Shown: positions 28,362 to 38,753, counted from the first letter of the stretch. The stretch is 64,000 bases of DNA from Dermabacter sp. p3-SID358 (GCF_025147465.1 NZ_JALXOZ010000006.1:1-64000), one strand, 5' to 3'. Made by a program: numbers and translations. The notes: a model not told the origin generated them from the sequence alone.

Positions 28362-29822
28362 ATGCAGCTTCGAGTTCTGCAAGCAACCCTCATGACCGTG
28401 CTTCTCGCGGTTCTTCTGCTCGGAATCCCTCTGGGCGCGGCGTGGCTCACGGCCGTGCGGGACAACCTCTCGGCGCAGGCTGGAACCCTTTTGCAGGATG
28501 TCATTTCAGAGACCGATCATCGGCTCAACGAAGGGCTCCCCATCGACGAGGCGATGCTCCAAGAGACGGTCGACCAGGTTGTGAACCTCGACGTCCAAAT
28601 CGCCGTGAACTATCAGAACACGGAGCTCGAGGCGGGCGAAGATGCTGGGGCCGACGCCCTGCAGCAGTCAGCCCAGGGTGTGAACGGGCAGATCGTCACG
28701 GTGCGCATTCCGCAATCCGATGTGCGAGCCCACACCGCAAGCGCGTGGGTGCTCATCCTCGTTGCCGCGATCAGCGCGATCGCCATTGGCGTGTCGGTCG
28801 CACTGTGGCAAGCGCAGAGACTTTCCGCTCCGCTCGTGCGACTTACGAGACGCGCTGAAGAGTTGGGTAGTGGCAGGAGCCGTTCGGAGTGGAAGCCGAG
28901 TGGAATCGCTGAGATCGATACCGTTGCTGTCGAGCTCACACGCTCCGGTGCGATGCTCACAGAGAGACTCGAGGCGGAGTCCGCACTTGCCTCCGATGCC
29001 TCCCATCAGTTGCGTACGCCTCTCACAGCGCTCTCCATGCGCCTTGACGAAATCCTCGCGACCAGCTCCGAAGAATGGGTGCGCGAGGAGGCGCGCGTGT
29101 CGCTCGAGCAGGTAGACCGCCTTACCCAGGTGGTCCACGACCTCATCAACGCGCCTCGCGCATCGCAGCGCCGAACGCCCGGTGTGGTCGACCTTCGGCA
29201 GGTTCTCGTGCAGCAAGCCGAGGAGTGGAAACACGCCTTCCGCGGAGCCGGACGCGAATTGCGCATTCAAGTCCCGCATGCTTCGGCCGTGTGGGCTTCG
29301 CACGGGCCGCTCACGCAGGTCATCGCGACGCTCATCGAGAACTCCCTCGCCCACGGCGGAGGCACCACGCGTGTCAAGGTTCGCCGCAACGACCAGTCCA
29401 CTGTGATCGAGGTTGTCGACGAAGGCGGAGGTATTGATCCCGCCCTCGGCCAACGCATCTTTGAGCGTTCCGTTTCGGGTAAGGGGTCGAGTGGAACGGG
29501 CGTGGGACTCGCCCTCGCCCGCACCCTGGTGGAAGATGACGGCGGCCGACTCGAACTCATCGACGAGCGCCCCGCGAGATTTGGCATCTTCCTCACCACG
29601 GCCCCAGCGGCCGAGGACCCCGAGCTGGAAAACGTCGAGGGCCAGCAACCGTCGGACTCCGCCAAGTCCCAGGGACTCGTTGCACGGCGCGAAAAACGAC
29701 GCGCGGAACGGCACCAGCGAGAGGCCGCGGCCTCGGCGACAACGACACCTGAGGCATTGCCCACCTGCGACGCCGCGAACGAGCAAGCCGACGACACGGA
29801 CGAGAGCGGCGCATTAAAATAG
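28362..29822 (+). CDS. Sensor histidine kinase
   Basis: A 486-residue membrane kinase. Helices at about 8-30 and 127-150 flank an extracytoplasmic sensor segment of about 95 residues; a HAMP linker follows, then HisKA with His215 in ASDASHQLRTPLTAL and HATPase with IENSLAHGGGTTRVKV (N box), VDEGGGIDP (G1) and GTGVGLALARTLVE (G2). The last about 80 residues are polar and Ala/Glu-rich with no domain. The ATG has a weak ribosome site. Partner of the preceding regulator. Confidence 0.92.
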   Translation: MQLRVLQATLMTVLLAVLLLGIPLGAAWLTAVRDNLSAQAGTLLQDVISETDHRLNEGLPIDEAMLQETVDQVVNLDVQIAVNYQNTELEAGEDAGADALQQSAQGVNGQIVTVRIPQSDVRAHTASAWVLILVAAISAIAIGVSVALWQAQRLSAPLVRLTRRAEELGSGRSRSEWKPSGIAEIDTVAVELTRSGAMLTERLEAESALASDASHQLRTPLTALSMRLDEILATSSEEWVREEARVSLEQVDRLTQVVHDLINAPRASQRRTPGVVDLRQVLVQQAEEWKHAFRGAGRELRIQVPHASAVWASHGPLTQVIATLIENSLAHGGGTTRVKVRRNDQSTVIEVVDEGGGIDPALGQRIFERSVSGKGSSGTGVGLALARTLVEDDGGRLELIDERPARFGIFLTTAPAAEDPELENVEGQQPSDSAKSQGLVARREKRRAERHQREAAASATTTPEALPTCDAANEQADDTDESGALK

Positions 29823-29826
29823 TCGC
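29791..29826 (+). promoter_or_regulatory. Leaderless-type promoter of purK
   Basis: ACGACA (29791-29796), an 18-nt gap, and near-consensus TAAAAT (29815-29820) are followed by 6 nt and the GTG start. No Shine-Dalgarno is present, so transcription probably begins at the start codon. It lies within the end of the kinase gene. Confidence 0.5.
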
Positions 29827-31020
29827 GTGAGTATCAAGCACGTCCCCACCAGGCTCAAAGCTCCCGAGGCCAAAAACGCACGGTTTCCGCGTGTTGGCGT
29901 CATCGGCGGCGGCCAGCTTGCACGCATGATGATTCCTGCCGCCATCGAACTGGATCTTGAACTCCACGTTCTCGCGACATCCCCGGATGAATCTGCGGCG
30001 CGCGTAAGTCCGCACGTCATGTTGGGACCCCACGATGACCCCCAAGCGGTCACGACCTTTGCGCGAAACGTTGACGTCGTCACCTTCGATCACGAGCACG
30101 TTCCCGCTGACCTCCTGCATGCGCTCGAACACGAGGGCGTTGCGGTAAGACCAGGGCCAGATGCCCTCGTGTACGCCCAGGACAAGCTCGCGATGCGCGC
30201 GCGGCTGACCGAGCTCGGGCATCCGTGTCCCAAATGGTGGCGGATTGAGAAGGAGAATGACCTCGCCGAAGCCCTTGAAGTATCGGGAAACGACCTCATC
30301 GTTAAGACCGCGCGTGGCGGATACGATGGCCACGGTGTGATGCGGGTGCGCACCATTGATGACGCGCGCGACTGGCTCGAACGCGGAGAGCCGCTGCTCG
30401 CAGAGGAGCGAGTCCCCTTCGTGCGCGAACTTTCGGCGCAGGTTGCGCGGCGACCCGGTGGAGAAATCGCCTCCTATCCCGTGACCGAATCCGAGCAAAA
30501 GGACGGCGTATGTTTCCGCGTATGTGCCCCTGCACCTGAGCTTTCAGCCGAAGTTTCTGAGCGTGCGCGAGCGCTCGCCGAGACCATTGCGGGTGACCTC
30601 GGCGTGGTAGGCATGCTTGCCGTCGAGCTTTTCGAGTATCCCGATGGGCGCATCGCTGTGAACGAGCTTGCGATGCGGCCCCACAACACGGGTCACTGGA
30701 GCATGGATGGTTGCGTCACGAGTCAGTTCGAGCAGCATTTGCGCGCAGTCGCGGACCTTCCACTCGGCGATACCACGCTCACGTCGCCGTGGACAGTCAT
30801 GGTCAACACGCTCGGTGACACTCGCGGAAACCTCGCTGACGGCGCGAGAGAAGCGCTCGCGCACGATCCCGGAATCAAGCTTCATCTGTACGGTAAGAGT
30901 GTCCGTAGCGGCCGCAAACTCGGGCACGTGACCGCTATGGGAATGGACCGCGATGATGCGGAACGTCGAGCCCGCGCAGCGGCCCACACGATCGTGTCGC
31001 TTAAGAGTGCAGAGGAGTAG
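29827..31020 (+). CDS. purK: 5-(carboxyamino)imidazole ribonucleotide synthase
   Basis: A 397-residue ATP-grasp enzyme making N5-CAIR from AIR, bicarbonate and ATP in purine synthesis. Motifs: VGVIGGGQLARMM at the N-terminus, TFDHEHVPAD, DKLAMRARLTELG, KTARGGYDGHGV (ATP loop), VPFVRELSAQVARR and NELAMRPHNTGHWSMDGC near the substrate site. The GTG start appears leaderless. purE begins 3 nt after its stop, so N5-CAIR passes to the mutase made from the same message. Confidence 0.95.
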   Translation: MSIKHVPTRLKAPEAKNARFPRVGVIGGGQLARMMIPAAIELDLELHVLATSPDESAARVSPHVMLGPHDDPQAVTTFARNVDVVTFDHEHVPADLLHALEHEGVAVRPGPDALVYAQDKLAMRARLTELGHPCPKWWRIEKENDLAEALEVSGNDLIVKTARGGYDGHGVMRVRTIDDARDWLERGEPLLAEERVPFVRELSAQVARRPGGEIASYPVTESEQKDGVCFRVCAPAPELSAEVSERARALAETIAGDLGVVGMLAVELFEYPDGRIAVNELAMRPHNTGHWSMDGCVTSQFEQHLRAVADLPLGDTTLTSPWTVMVNTLGDTRGNLADGAREALAHDPGIKLHLYGKSVRSGRKLGHVTAMGMDRDDAERRARAAAHTIVSLKSAEE

Positions 31021-31023
31021 TCA

Positions 31024-31539
31024 ATGAGTACGAGCCCCCTCGTCGGCATCGTCATGGGTTCCGATTCGGACTACCCCGTCATGAAGGAAGCCGAAGAACA
31101 ACTCGCGAAATTCGCGATCGCGTGTGAGGTTGAGGTTGTGAGCGCTCACCGCATGCCCGAAGACATGGTCAAGTACGGGCGTTCCGCACACGAACGTGGC
31201 CTCCGGGTGATCATCGCTGGAGCAGGAGGCGCTGCCCACCTCCCGGGGATGCTCGCCGCACTCACCCCACTTCCGGTCATCGGGGTACCGGTGCCGCTTC
31301 GGCACCTTGACGGTATGGACTCGCTCCTGTCGATCGTCCAGATGCCCAAGGGCGTTCCCGTCGCGACCGTGTCGATTGGCGGCGCCGCCAACGCCGGGCT
31401 TCTCGCCGCGCGGATTCTTGGCGCTGGAGAATCGGACTTCTCGCGAGAGATCCGAGAAAAAATGGTGAGCTTTCAGTCAGAACTGCGTGAAATTGCGTAT
31501 GAAAAGGGTGCGAAGCTGCAAGAGTCCAGGGAGGGATAG
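31024..31539 (+). CDS. purE: N5-carboxyaminoimidazole ribonucleotide mutase
   Basis: A 171-residue class I PurE converting N5-CAIR to CAIR. Motifs: [16 protein letters not shown] (phosphate and substrate loop), [10 protein letters not shown] with the catalytic His, [12 protein letters not shown], and the [11 protein letters not shown] segment; the latter has VPV where many have VPI/MPK. Sits 3 nt after purK. A C-terminal helix ends in [12 protein letters not shown]. Confidence 0.95.
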   Translation: MSTSPLVGIVMGSDSDYPVMKEAEEQLAKFAIACEVEVVSAHRMPEDMVKYGRSAHERGLRVIIAGAGGAAHLPGMLAALTPLPVIGVPVPLRHLDGMDSLLSIVQMPKGVPVATVSIGGAANAGLLAARILGAGESDFSREIREKMVSFQSELREIAYEKGAKLQESREG

Positions 31540-31605
31540 TCTTTCTCGTGCCGACCAGTTCCAATCTGGCCTAACGTGAGTTCTTGGGTGAGCGGAGCGG
31601 AGAGC

Positions 31606-32043
31606 TCATGGCTCGTTGGTGGGTGCCAGAGCGTGGTTGCGGTACGCCTCAGGCGATTCAGCCTCGTAAACGGCTACTTTTCGCGCGAGCTTGGTCGTGC
31701 GCTTCTCCGTGGCCTTGCTGCGGGCCTCGTGCAGGGCAAGGAAGCCGAGAAGAACGATGACGGTGGCGTAAAGCAGCAGGTCGGTTCCGCGGCCGACTCC
31801 CACAAAGCGTGCGACGACAGTGACTGCATTCGGAAAGAGCACGGCTAGAACGGCGAAAACTGCAAACGCGAGGATGATGAGTCGACGAATGGCGAGTTGC
31901 CGAGCTCCCCTCGTGATAAAGAGCCATGCCGTAATTACGATGATGCCGAGGATGAGGAGGAGCTGAATAATCAGAGTGCGATTCTCGAGTACCACACCCA
32001 CGGGAGAGGCCATAACTGTTGCGAGGGTGTCGTATGTGCTCAT
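31606..32043 (-). CDS. DUF2304 membrane protein
   Basis: A 145-residue small membrane protein of the DUF2304 family. Three hydrophobic helices are visible (about 25-44, 55-75 and 85-105), then a charged Lys/Arg cytoplasmic tail. ATG 32043 has a GGGAGG site; an upstream in-frame start at 32199 lies ahead of a good promoter and is rejected. DUF2304 proteins are often next to polyprenyl-phosphate glycosyltransferases; mycobacterial Rv3632 is one and supports the enzyme encoded by Rv3631. Here the transferase gene is divergent. Confidence 0.85.
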   Translation of the reverse strand: MSTYDTLATVMASPVGVVLENRTLIIQLLLILGIIVITAWLFITRGARQLAIRRLIILAFAVFAVLAVLFPNAVTVVARFVGVGRGTDLLLYATVIVLLGFLALHEARSKATEKRTTKLARKVAVYEAESPEAYRNHALAPTNEP

Positions 32044-32081
32044 TTCAAACCTCCCGGCGGTCGCCGCGTGACTGCGTTTGA

Positions 32082-32110
32082 ATTGTAGACGCGTGGTGAG
32101 TGCGAGTCGA
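32082..32110 (-). promoter_or_regulatory. Promoter of the DUF2304 gene
   Basis: On the minus strand TCGACT (32110-32105), 17 nt, TACAAT (32087-32082), about 38 nt before the ATG at 32043. Both hexamers are close to consensus (4/6 and 5/6). Confidence 0.5.
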
Positions 32111-32382
32111 ACGCGAGCTTGTGCATGCGCGTCGAAAGTGGGCGGGGATAGGTGAGAGTACCTATGGTGATCGACCTCGGTGCGTAGCCCGAAGGTCACA
32201 AGGTTTCACGTCTTGAGTAGCATTTTAGGAGTGTGGCAGATGCTTTGCACGCATTCTCTTGCGCACGTCCGTGAGAGGAAGAGGCCCTCGCAAGCTGGAC
32301 TAGACTATCCGTTGCGAGGACAAGATCATCTCGCGCGCGCCTCGACTCTTGCTGCTTCGTCAATTTTCGCAAGGACTTTCTG
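32111..32382. other. Intergenic region between divergent DUF2304 and glycosyltransferase genes
   Basis: The divergent gap (32044-32382, 339 nt) has no convincing gene. It holds the minus-strand promoter described separately and, for the glycosyltransferase, TAGACT at 32301-32306, a -10 hexamer also seen at 34483, 50540 and 58437. No clear -35 is present 17 nt before it. AAGGAC precedes the ATG at 32383. The length of leader from the TAGACT element (about 70 nt) would leave room for regulation but no structure stands out. Confidence 0.4.
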
Positions 32383-33066
32383 ATGACGTTAGGCCCCGGA
32401 GCCGAAACCACCTGGTTTGTGATTCCCCTCTATGACGAGGCGGCGGTAGTTGCCGAAGTCGTGTCAAAGCTGCGCGAAACGTATCCGCTCGTAGTGTGCG
32501 TCGATGATGGTTCGCGTGATGATTCCGCTGCCAAGGCTGAGGCTGCTGGTGCGGTGGTTGTGCGCCACCCCTACAACATGGGGCAGGGGGCGGCTCTTAA
32601 GACCGGCATCGACTACGCGCTAAGAGACCCTTCGATGATGCGGGTCGTGACGTTTGACGCGGATGGTCAGCATCAGGTCGCGGATGCCGCCGCCATGATC
32701 GAAAAAATGCAGGCCGAGCAAGTCGACTGCGTGCTCGGCTCGCGTTTTCTTGATCGCCGCACCAAACCTGGTTTTCTCAAAGGCATTGTGCTGCGTATGG
32801 CGACCTTATTCACGAACTTTACGAGCGGCGTGCGTCTTACTGACACCCACAACGGTCTGCGAGTTCTCAGCCGCCACGCATGCGATGAAATTTCAATCGA
32901 GCAGAATCGCATGGCGCACGCCTCCGAGATTGTCTCGGAGATTGGCCGTCACGAACTCACCTATGCCGAATACCCCGTGCACATCCTCTACACGGATTAC
33001 TCGAAGGCCAAAGGTCAGCCGCTTTTGAACGCGATCAACATCGTCACAGACCTTCTTTTCAAATAG
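32383..33066 (+). CDS. Polyprenyl-phosphate glycosyltransferase (GT2)
   Basis: A 227-residue GT2 enzyme resembling dolichol/polyprenyl-phosphate sugar synthases. Motifs: FVIPLYDEAAVVAEVV, VCVDDGSRDDSA, MGQGAALKTGIDYAL, FDADGQHQVADA (metal-binding DAD) and GSRFLDRRTKPG, with DTHNGLRVLSRHA near the acceptor site. No C-terminal membrane helices, so it is a soluble or peripheral enzyme that would act on the lipid with the DUF2304 partner. This resembles the mycobacterial Rv3631/Rv3632 pair making polyprenyl-phosphate GalNAc. The actual sugar is not known. Confidence 0.85.
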   Translation: MTLGPGAETTWFVIPLYDEAAVVAEVVSKLRETYPLVVCVDDGSRDDSAAKAEAAGAVVVRHPYNMGQGAALKTGIDYALRDPSMMRVVTFDADGQHQVADAAAMIEKMQAEQVDCVLGSRFLDRRTKPGFLKGIVLRMATLFTNFTSGVRLTDTHNGLRVLSRHACDEISIEQNRMAHASEIVSEIGRHELTYAEYPVHILYTDYSKAKGQPLLNAINIVTDLLFK

Positions 33067-33090
33067 GTCGCGACGCACTCGGGGGTGCGA

Positions 33091-34311
33091 TTACTCCTTT
33101 GAAGGAACGCTTGCTGAGCCGTCTCGTATCGCTGCGAAGAAGGCGCGTACTTCCTTGTCGTTCACTTTGATAGCGACACCGGAACGCTTCGTCTTAAAGT
33201 TCGGGTCTTCGATCGGAATGGCGAGCGCACCTCCCGAGGTGGGAGCGGCGCGCATGACAAGGGCCGCGCTTGCGAGGTCGATGAGGCCCGTGTCGTTGTC
33301 GGTCACGAGCGCCTTGGTTCCGGCCTTGGCGAGCCCGACTTGCGTGAAAGGGTTGAGAAACACGTCTGGCGAGGAGACTCTTTCCATGAGTGCGCTCACG
33401 AACTGCTGTTGACGCTGCTGTCGACCGATATCCGCCGTGGGATCGAAGTAACGTGCACGAACAAACGCGAGGGCCTGTTCGCCACCGACATCGTGGCAGC
33501 CTTCCGTCATCTTGAGCCCCGAGCGCTCATCATCGACATCCTGGTCGATGCAGAGGTTGACCGTACCAACCGCATTCACGACCTCCTCAACTCCGGAAAA
33601 TCCGATGACCGCGAAGTGGTCCACCGTGAGGCCCGTAAGGTTTTCCATTGTCTTCACGAGGAGGGGAGCGCCGCCTATCGCGTAGGCGGCGTTGATTTTG
33701 TGCGTACCGTGCCCCGGAATTTCAGCGAGGGTATCGCGGGGGATCGAGACGAGATATTGTTTCCCGTTCTCAGCCTTGTGAAGAAGCATGAGCGTGTCGG
33801 TGCGCTGGGCACCGCCCTGTTCGATATCGGCACCGGCCAGGAGAGAGGTTTCGCCCGGAGTGTTTGCTGCACCGGAAAGAGCATCGACGTGCGTGATCTT
33901 CGAGTTCGCCCAGAGCCCGAGTCCCACAGGCCACGCGAGTGCAATGACGAGGAAGAGAAGAACGAATGTGCGGGTGAGGCGGAAGGCGCGCTTTCGTGAG
34001 AAGCGTTTCTTGCGCGTGGTGGGCGGAAAACCATGACCCGTGGCCAGGGGCGTGGGGTGGTTTATCGCGTGGTGCTGACCGTCACCCTGAGAGGTTGAGC
34101 CGAGACGTACCGCACCCGGCCGAGCAGCGCCGCGCACCACGGGCATGTGGCGCGTGGGCGTCTCGGGAGCCGAGGAACGCTCCTCGTAAGAGCCGCGCTT
34201 CCTCGGGGCAGACGGTCGAGCGATTGGTCGGGCCGATCCGCCTTCTCGCGCACGCGAATGGCCGGGCCGCGAGCCGTCGTTGCCGCCGTCGCGTGGGGAG
34301 TCACCCGTCAT
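33091..34311 (-). CDS. LytR-CpsA-Psr (LCP) family wall polymer ligase
   Basis: A 406-residue membrane-anchored protein. A basic, Pro/Ser-rich cytoplasmic tail (about 1-110) precedes one membrane helix (114-135), then the extracellular LCP domain: QRTDTLMLLH, YLVSIPRDTLAEIPGHGTHK (key Arg), INAAYAIGGAP and AFVRARYFDPTADIGRQQRQ. Two Cys (in NLCIDQD and EGCHDVGG) may form a disulfide. LCP proteins move lipid-linked polymers to peptidoglycan; mycobacterial Lcp1 (Rv3267) attaches arabinogalactan. ATG 34311 follows AAAGGTAGACACG; a longer frame to 34419 lacks support. The adjacent galactan genes fit this role. Confidence 0.9.
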   Translation of the reverse strand: MTGDSPRDGGNDGSRPGHSRAREGGSARPIARPSAPRKRGSYEERSSAPETPTRHMPVVRGAARPGAVRLGSTSQGDGQHHAINHPTPLATGHGFPPTTRKKRFSRKRAFRLTRTFVLLFLVIALAWPVGLGLWANSKITHVDALSGAANTPGETSLLAGADIEQGGAQRTDTLMLLHKAENGKQYLVSIPRDTLAEIPGHGTHKINAAYAIGGAPLLVKTMENLTGLTVDHFAVIGFSGVEEVVNAVGTVNLCIDQDVDDERSGLKMTEGCHDVGGEQALAFVRARYFDPTADIGRQQRQQQFVSALMERVSSPDVFLNPFTQVGLAKAGTKALVTDNDTGLIDLASAALVMRAAPTSGGALAIPIEDPNFKTKRSGVAIKVNDKEVRAFFAAIRDGSASVPSKE

Positions 34312-34482
34312 CGTGTCTACCTTTTGTTCGTGTGAGAGCGCGGAAATTCGCGCCTTTGCGCGTTCCCACAGTACACACCGCCCTGCATAGATCCTCGGAC
34401 GTAAGAGCGAGGTGAGCAAATCTTCGCTTCAGAGATGGCGTGTGTACTCAGGGTCGGGACTACGCCCCCGTAAGATCGTGCC

Positions 34483-34488
34483 TAGACT
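34483..34488 (+). promoter_or_regulatory. Candidate -10 element of the dehydratase/GT2 fusion gene
   Basis: TAGACT, within CCTAGACTCTAG, 36 nt before GTG 34525 and matching the hexamer found before other genes in this window. The gap 34312-34524 separates it from the divergent LCP gene; no gene lies in it. Confidence 0.4.
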
Positions 34489-34524
34489 CTAGCGACAAGA
34501 GCGGGCGAGAGGCGAGGAGAGAAC

Positions 34525-36567
34525 GTGCCACGAGCAGAAAAGCCACACCGACCAGCGCGCACCCTCGTTCTCGGTGGGGCGGGATTTGCTGGCGGGCAGA
34601 TTGCGCGCGAGCTTAGGGCGCACGGACAGGAAGTCTCCACCGCCGACATACGACCGTTAGGAGATGGCGCTGAGCACGCTGTTCTCGATATCCGCGATGA
34701 AAGCGCGTTGCGCACAGCCATCCGCGGACGTGACGTGGTCGTCAACGCCGCGGGCGTACCGGATTCCTCTTGCGTGAGCGCACGAACGCTCAACTCTGTC
34801 CTTGTGGGCGGGGCGCGTTCCCTTATTTCCGCAGCCGAAAGCGAGAATGTGCGCACAATCGTGTTTATTTCGAGCGGTGTTGTCTATGGGGAGACCGGTG
34901 AAGGGGAGGCCGCGCGCGAATCGGCTCCGCCTACCCCCACCACGGTTGAGGGGCGCGCGTTTGCTGAAGCGGAACGTCTGTACGGACAGTGGCTAGGCGC
35001 AGGAGAGGGCCGACGCCTGCTGATTTTGCGATCGGCCGAGCTGTTCGGGCCTGGTTCCTACGCGAGGGTTTCGCGGTTGATCGGCTCGCTCGTGAACTCA
35101 AGGACGCTCTCGCTTACCCATACCGTCATCGCTAGGCCCCTGGCAAGCGTCGGAACTCTTGCGAGTGCAGTGAGGGCTGCGCTTGAACTGAACCTTCCCG
35201 AGGGTGAACCATACTTTCTGAATGTGGCGGATTCCCCGCGTTTAGACGACCACGAATTGCGCGCACTTGTGCGCTCGGTCGCGAAGACGGCACCGCTCGC
35301 ATTCTCTTTGCCTGGGAGACGTCTCATGGCGCGCGCGGGACGTGCCGGTGAAGCAGTGCGGGCGAGCGGACTCGAGCTCCCGCGAAGAATGAAGCGATTT
35401 GCCCTCGACGCCCGCCCGAGCGCTGCGTTAGCGCACGACAAGCTTGACGCGCTTCTACCTTCACGACCCTCGCTCGAAGAGTCGCTACGATCGACCGTGA
35501 ATTGGGTACGTGAGCATGATGGCGAGTCGAGCAGCTCGGAGGGATCGGTTCCTATACCGGAGCGTTTTGTCCCGGTGCAGAATAAAAAAGAAGGAGATTC
35601 ACGCCGAGTCGTTGCGGTAGTGGTCACCTACAATCGCGCGGCGCTTCTTGGAGACTGCCTCGATTCCCTCCATGCCCAAACGAGGTCTCTCGATAGCGTC
35701 GTAGTTATTGACAACGCGAGTACGGATGACTCAGGTGCTGTTGCCGACAATCACGCGATCAGCGCCGATGTCGTGCACCTCAAACGGAACGTCGGCGGTG
35801 CCGGCGGATTTTGTGCTGGAATGGCGCACGCGCTCCTCGAGCACAGCCCGGATTTCTTATGGATCATGGACGATGACACGGTCCCTGCTCCTGACGCGCT
35901 CGAAAATCTTCTCGCTGTCGAACGGAAGCTTGATGTCCACGCGAGCGTTCTCAGTTCGCTTGCCGTGTGGACCGATGGCAGACCACACCCCATGAATTCT
36001 TCCCGTACGCGTCTCGGTACGAGCGATTCTGATCGTGACAGGTACGCACAAATCGGGGCGCGGCCAATCCGCACCGCGAGCTTTGTCTCTGCTCTGATCG
36101 CAGCCGAGGACGTGTGGGAGCACGGACTTCCACTCGCGGACTACTTCATTTGGTCCGATGACTTCGAATACACGGGGCGTCTCCTACGCGATTCCCACGG
36201 GTTTGCGGTCGCGTCGAGCAGGGTTGAGCACCGCACCGTGAAGTTTTCCAACGCACAGACAAACCCCGGATCCCGGTTTTATTTCGATGTGCGCAACCGA
36301 CTGTGGGCACTCACCAAGACCGATTCGTTTACGCCGATCGAAAAGGTGCTTTACGGCGGTAGGAGCACGATTGGGTGGATGAAGACTCTCGTGCGGACTC
36401 GGGGGGACGTGCTCCCCGTCGCTGTCAAAGGGCTGCGAGAAGGGCTCTTCTCATCGCCCAGACGCTCGAGCGCTGTCCTTTCCGCCGACCCGATGAATGC
36501 GACTGAAATTCGCGCCCTCGAAACCTCGATCGAAAATGCTGAGCGATCGCGAAGGGCGCTGACGTGA
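34525..36567 (+). CDS. Degenerate NAD-dependent epimerase / GT2 galactofuranosyltransferase-like fusion
   Basis: A 680-residue fusion. Residues about 11-330 are an extended-SDR domain with LVLGGAGFAGGQIAREL (Rossmann GxxGxxG at 17-24), NAAGV and SSGVVYG, but the YxxxK site reads EGRAFAEAERL (Glu142 and Phe146 in place of Tyr and Lys), so it is probably catalytically dead. Residues 361-600 are a GT2 domain with VVAVVVTYNRAALLGDCLDS, DNASTDD, MDDDTVPAP (DDD at 449-451) and FIWSDDFEYTGRLL, matching GlfT1-like galactofuranosyltransferases. The GTG follows GAGGAGAGAAC. It probably primes galactan on the lipid linker; the SDR part may be structural. Confidence 0.85.
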   Translation: MPRAEKPHRPARTLVLGGAGFAGGQIARELRAHGQEVSTADIRPLGDGAEHAVLDIRDESALRTAIRGRDVVVNAAGVPDSSCVSARTLNSVLVGGARSLISAAESENVRTIVFISSGVVYGETGEGEAARESAPPTPTTVEGRAFAEAERLYGQWLGAGEGRRLLILRSAELFGPGSYARVSRLIGSLVNSRTLSLTHTVIARPLASVGTLASAVRAALELNLPEGEPYFLNVADSPRLDDHELRALVRSVAKTAPLAFSLPGRRLMARAGRAGEAVRASGLELPRRMKRFALDARPSAALAHDKLDALLPSRPSLEESLRSTVNWVREHDGESSSSEGSVPIPERFVPVQNKKEGDSRRVVAVVVTYNRAALLGDCLDSLHAQTRSLDSVVVIDNASTDDSGAVADNHAISADVVHLKRNVGGAGGFCAGMAHALLEHSPDFLWIMDDDTVPAPDALENLLAVERKLDVHASVLSSLAVWTDGRPHPMNSSRTRLGTSDSDRDRYAQIGARPIRTASFVSALIAAEDVWEHGLPLADYFIWSDDFEYTGRLLRDSHGFAVASSRVEHRTVKFSNAQTNPGSRFYFDVRNRLWALTKTDSFTPIEKVLYGGRSTIGWMKTLVRTRGDVLPVAVKGLREGLFSSPRRSSAVLSADPMNATEIRALETSIENAERSRRALT

Positions 36568-37448
36568 ACACCAACTGCGCACGCGAGGTAGATCCCGACC
36601 TCACCGTTCTCATGCCGCTATGGAATGGGGACGACCCCTCTCATGCGCGCGAGGCCCTGGCCTCGGCAACCATCGATCAAACGACGGCTCCGGGCCTCCT
36701 ACTCCTTGCGGTTGACGGTCCACTTATGCAAGAGCTCGAGGACGTCGTCGCCGAAGTTCTCGATGGCAGGTTCGGGCGTGCCCGCGTGGTAAGGAATAAG
36801 CGCCACGGCGGGCTAGCACGAACACTAGAGGGTGCTCTTGCCCACTGCGAAAGCTCCTTGATTGCAAGGGCAGATGCCGACGACGTAAGTCACCCTGAGC
36901 GATTTGCGGTGCAGCTCGCGGCACTGCGAGAACGCCACCTCGACATCGTTGGGTCGAATATGCGAGAGATCGACGAGAACTCACGACCGCGTTTAGATGA
37001 GGCAGGCGAAGAATGTATTCGCCGGCGCCCGCTTTCGCACGAGGAGATCGCGCGATACCTTCGTGATCATTCGCCTTTCCACCACCCCACGGTGCTTATG
37101 CGGGCGAGCGCTGTTCGTGTCGCCGGTGGTTATAGAGATATTCCTCTCATGGAAGACTACGATCTTTGGCACCGCATGCTTCGCACGGGCGCTCGAATGG
37201 GAAATGTTCCCAACGTGCTTGTGGACTACCGCGTGAGCACGAATCTGTATCGAAGGCGCGGCGGTTTCACGTTGTTCATGAGCGACGTTCGCATGCAGTG
37301 GGGGATGCTAAAGGGCGGAACCACGAGCGTTCCGAGGGCCCTTCGGAACCTGTTTGGGCGAGCCGTGTATAGAGCGGTTCCCGCGAATCTGCGTGACCGC
37401 GTGTACTGGTGTGTCATCGAGCGCGGCCTCATGCGTAGGCGCGACTAA
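36564..37448 (+). CDS. Glycosyltransferase family 2
   Basis: A 294-residue GT2 enzyme with N-terminal LTVLMPLWNGDDP, central RADADDVSHPERFAVQ (metal-binding DADD), HHPTVLMRASAVRVAGGY and MEDYDLWHRML. It resembles WcaA/beta-glycosyltransferases acting on wall or capsule glycan. The GTG overlaps the previous stop (GTGA), so it is coupled to the SDR/GT2 fusion. No transmembrane segment is apparent. Which sugar it transfers is not shown; a rhamnosyl, galactosyl or branching role in galactan assembly is plausible from position. Confidence 0.85.
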   Translation: MNTNCAREVDPDLTVLMPLWNGDDPSHAREALASATIDQTTAPGLLLLAVDGPLMQELEDVVAEVLDGRFGRARVVRNKRHGGLARTLEGALAHCESSLIARADADDVSHPERFAVQLAALRERHLDIVGSNMREIDENSRPRLDEAGEECIRRRPLSHEEIARYLRDHSPFHHPTVLMRASAVRVAGGYRDIPLMEDYDLWHRMLRTGARMGNVPNVLVDYRVSTNLYRRRGGFTLFMSDVRMQWGMLKGGTTSVPRALRNLFGRAVYRAVPANLRDRVYWCVIERGLMRRRD

Positions 37449-37476
37449 CGACGCAGTTTCGAACTACGTGATGTGA

Positions 37477-38730
<1,254 letters not shown>

Positions 38731-38753
38731 TTTCGCGAGACCTCTCGAACCCG

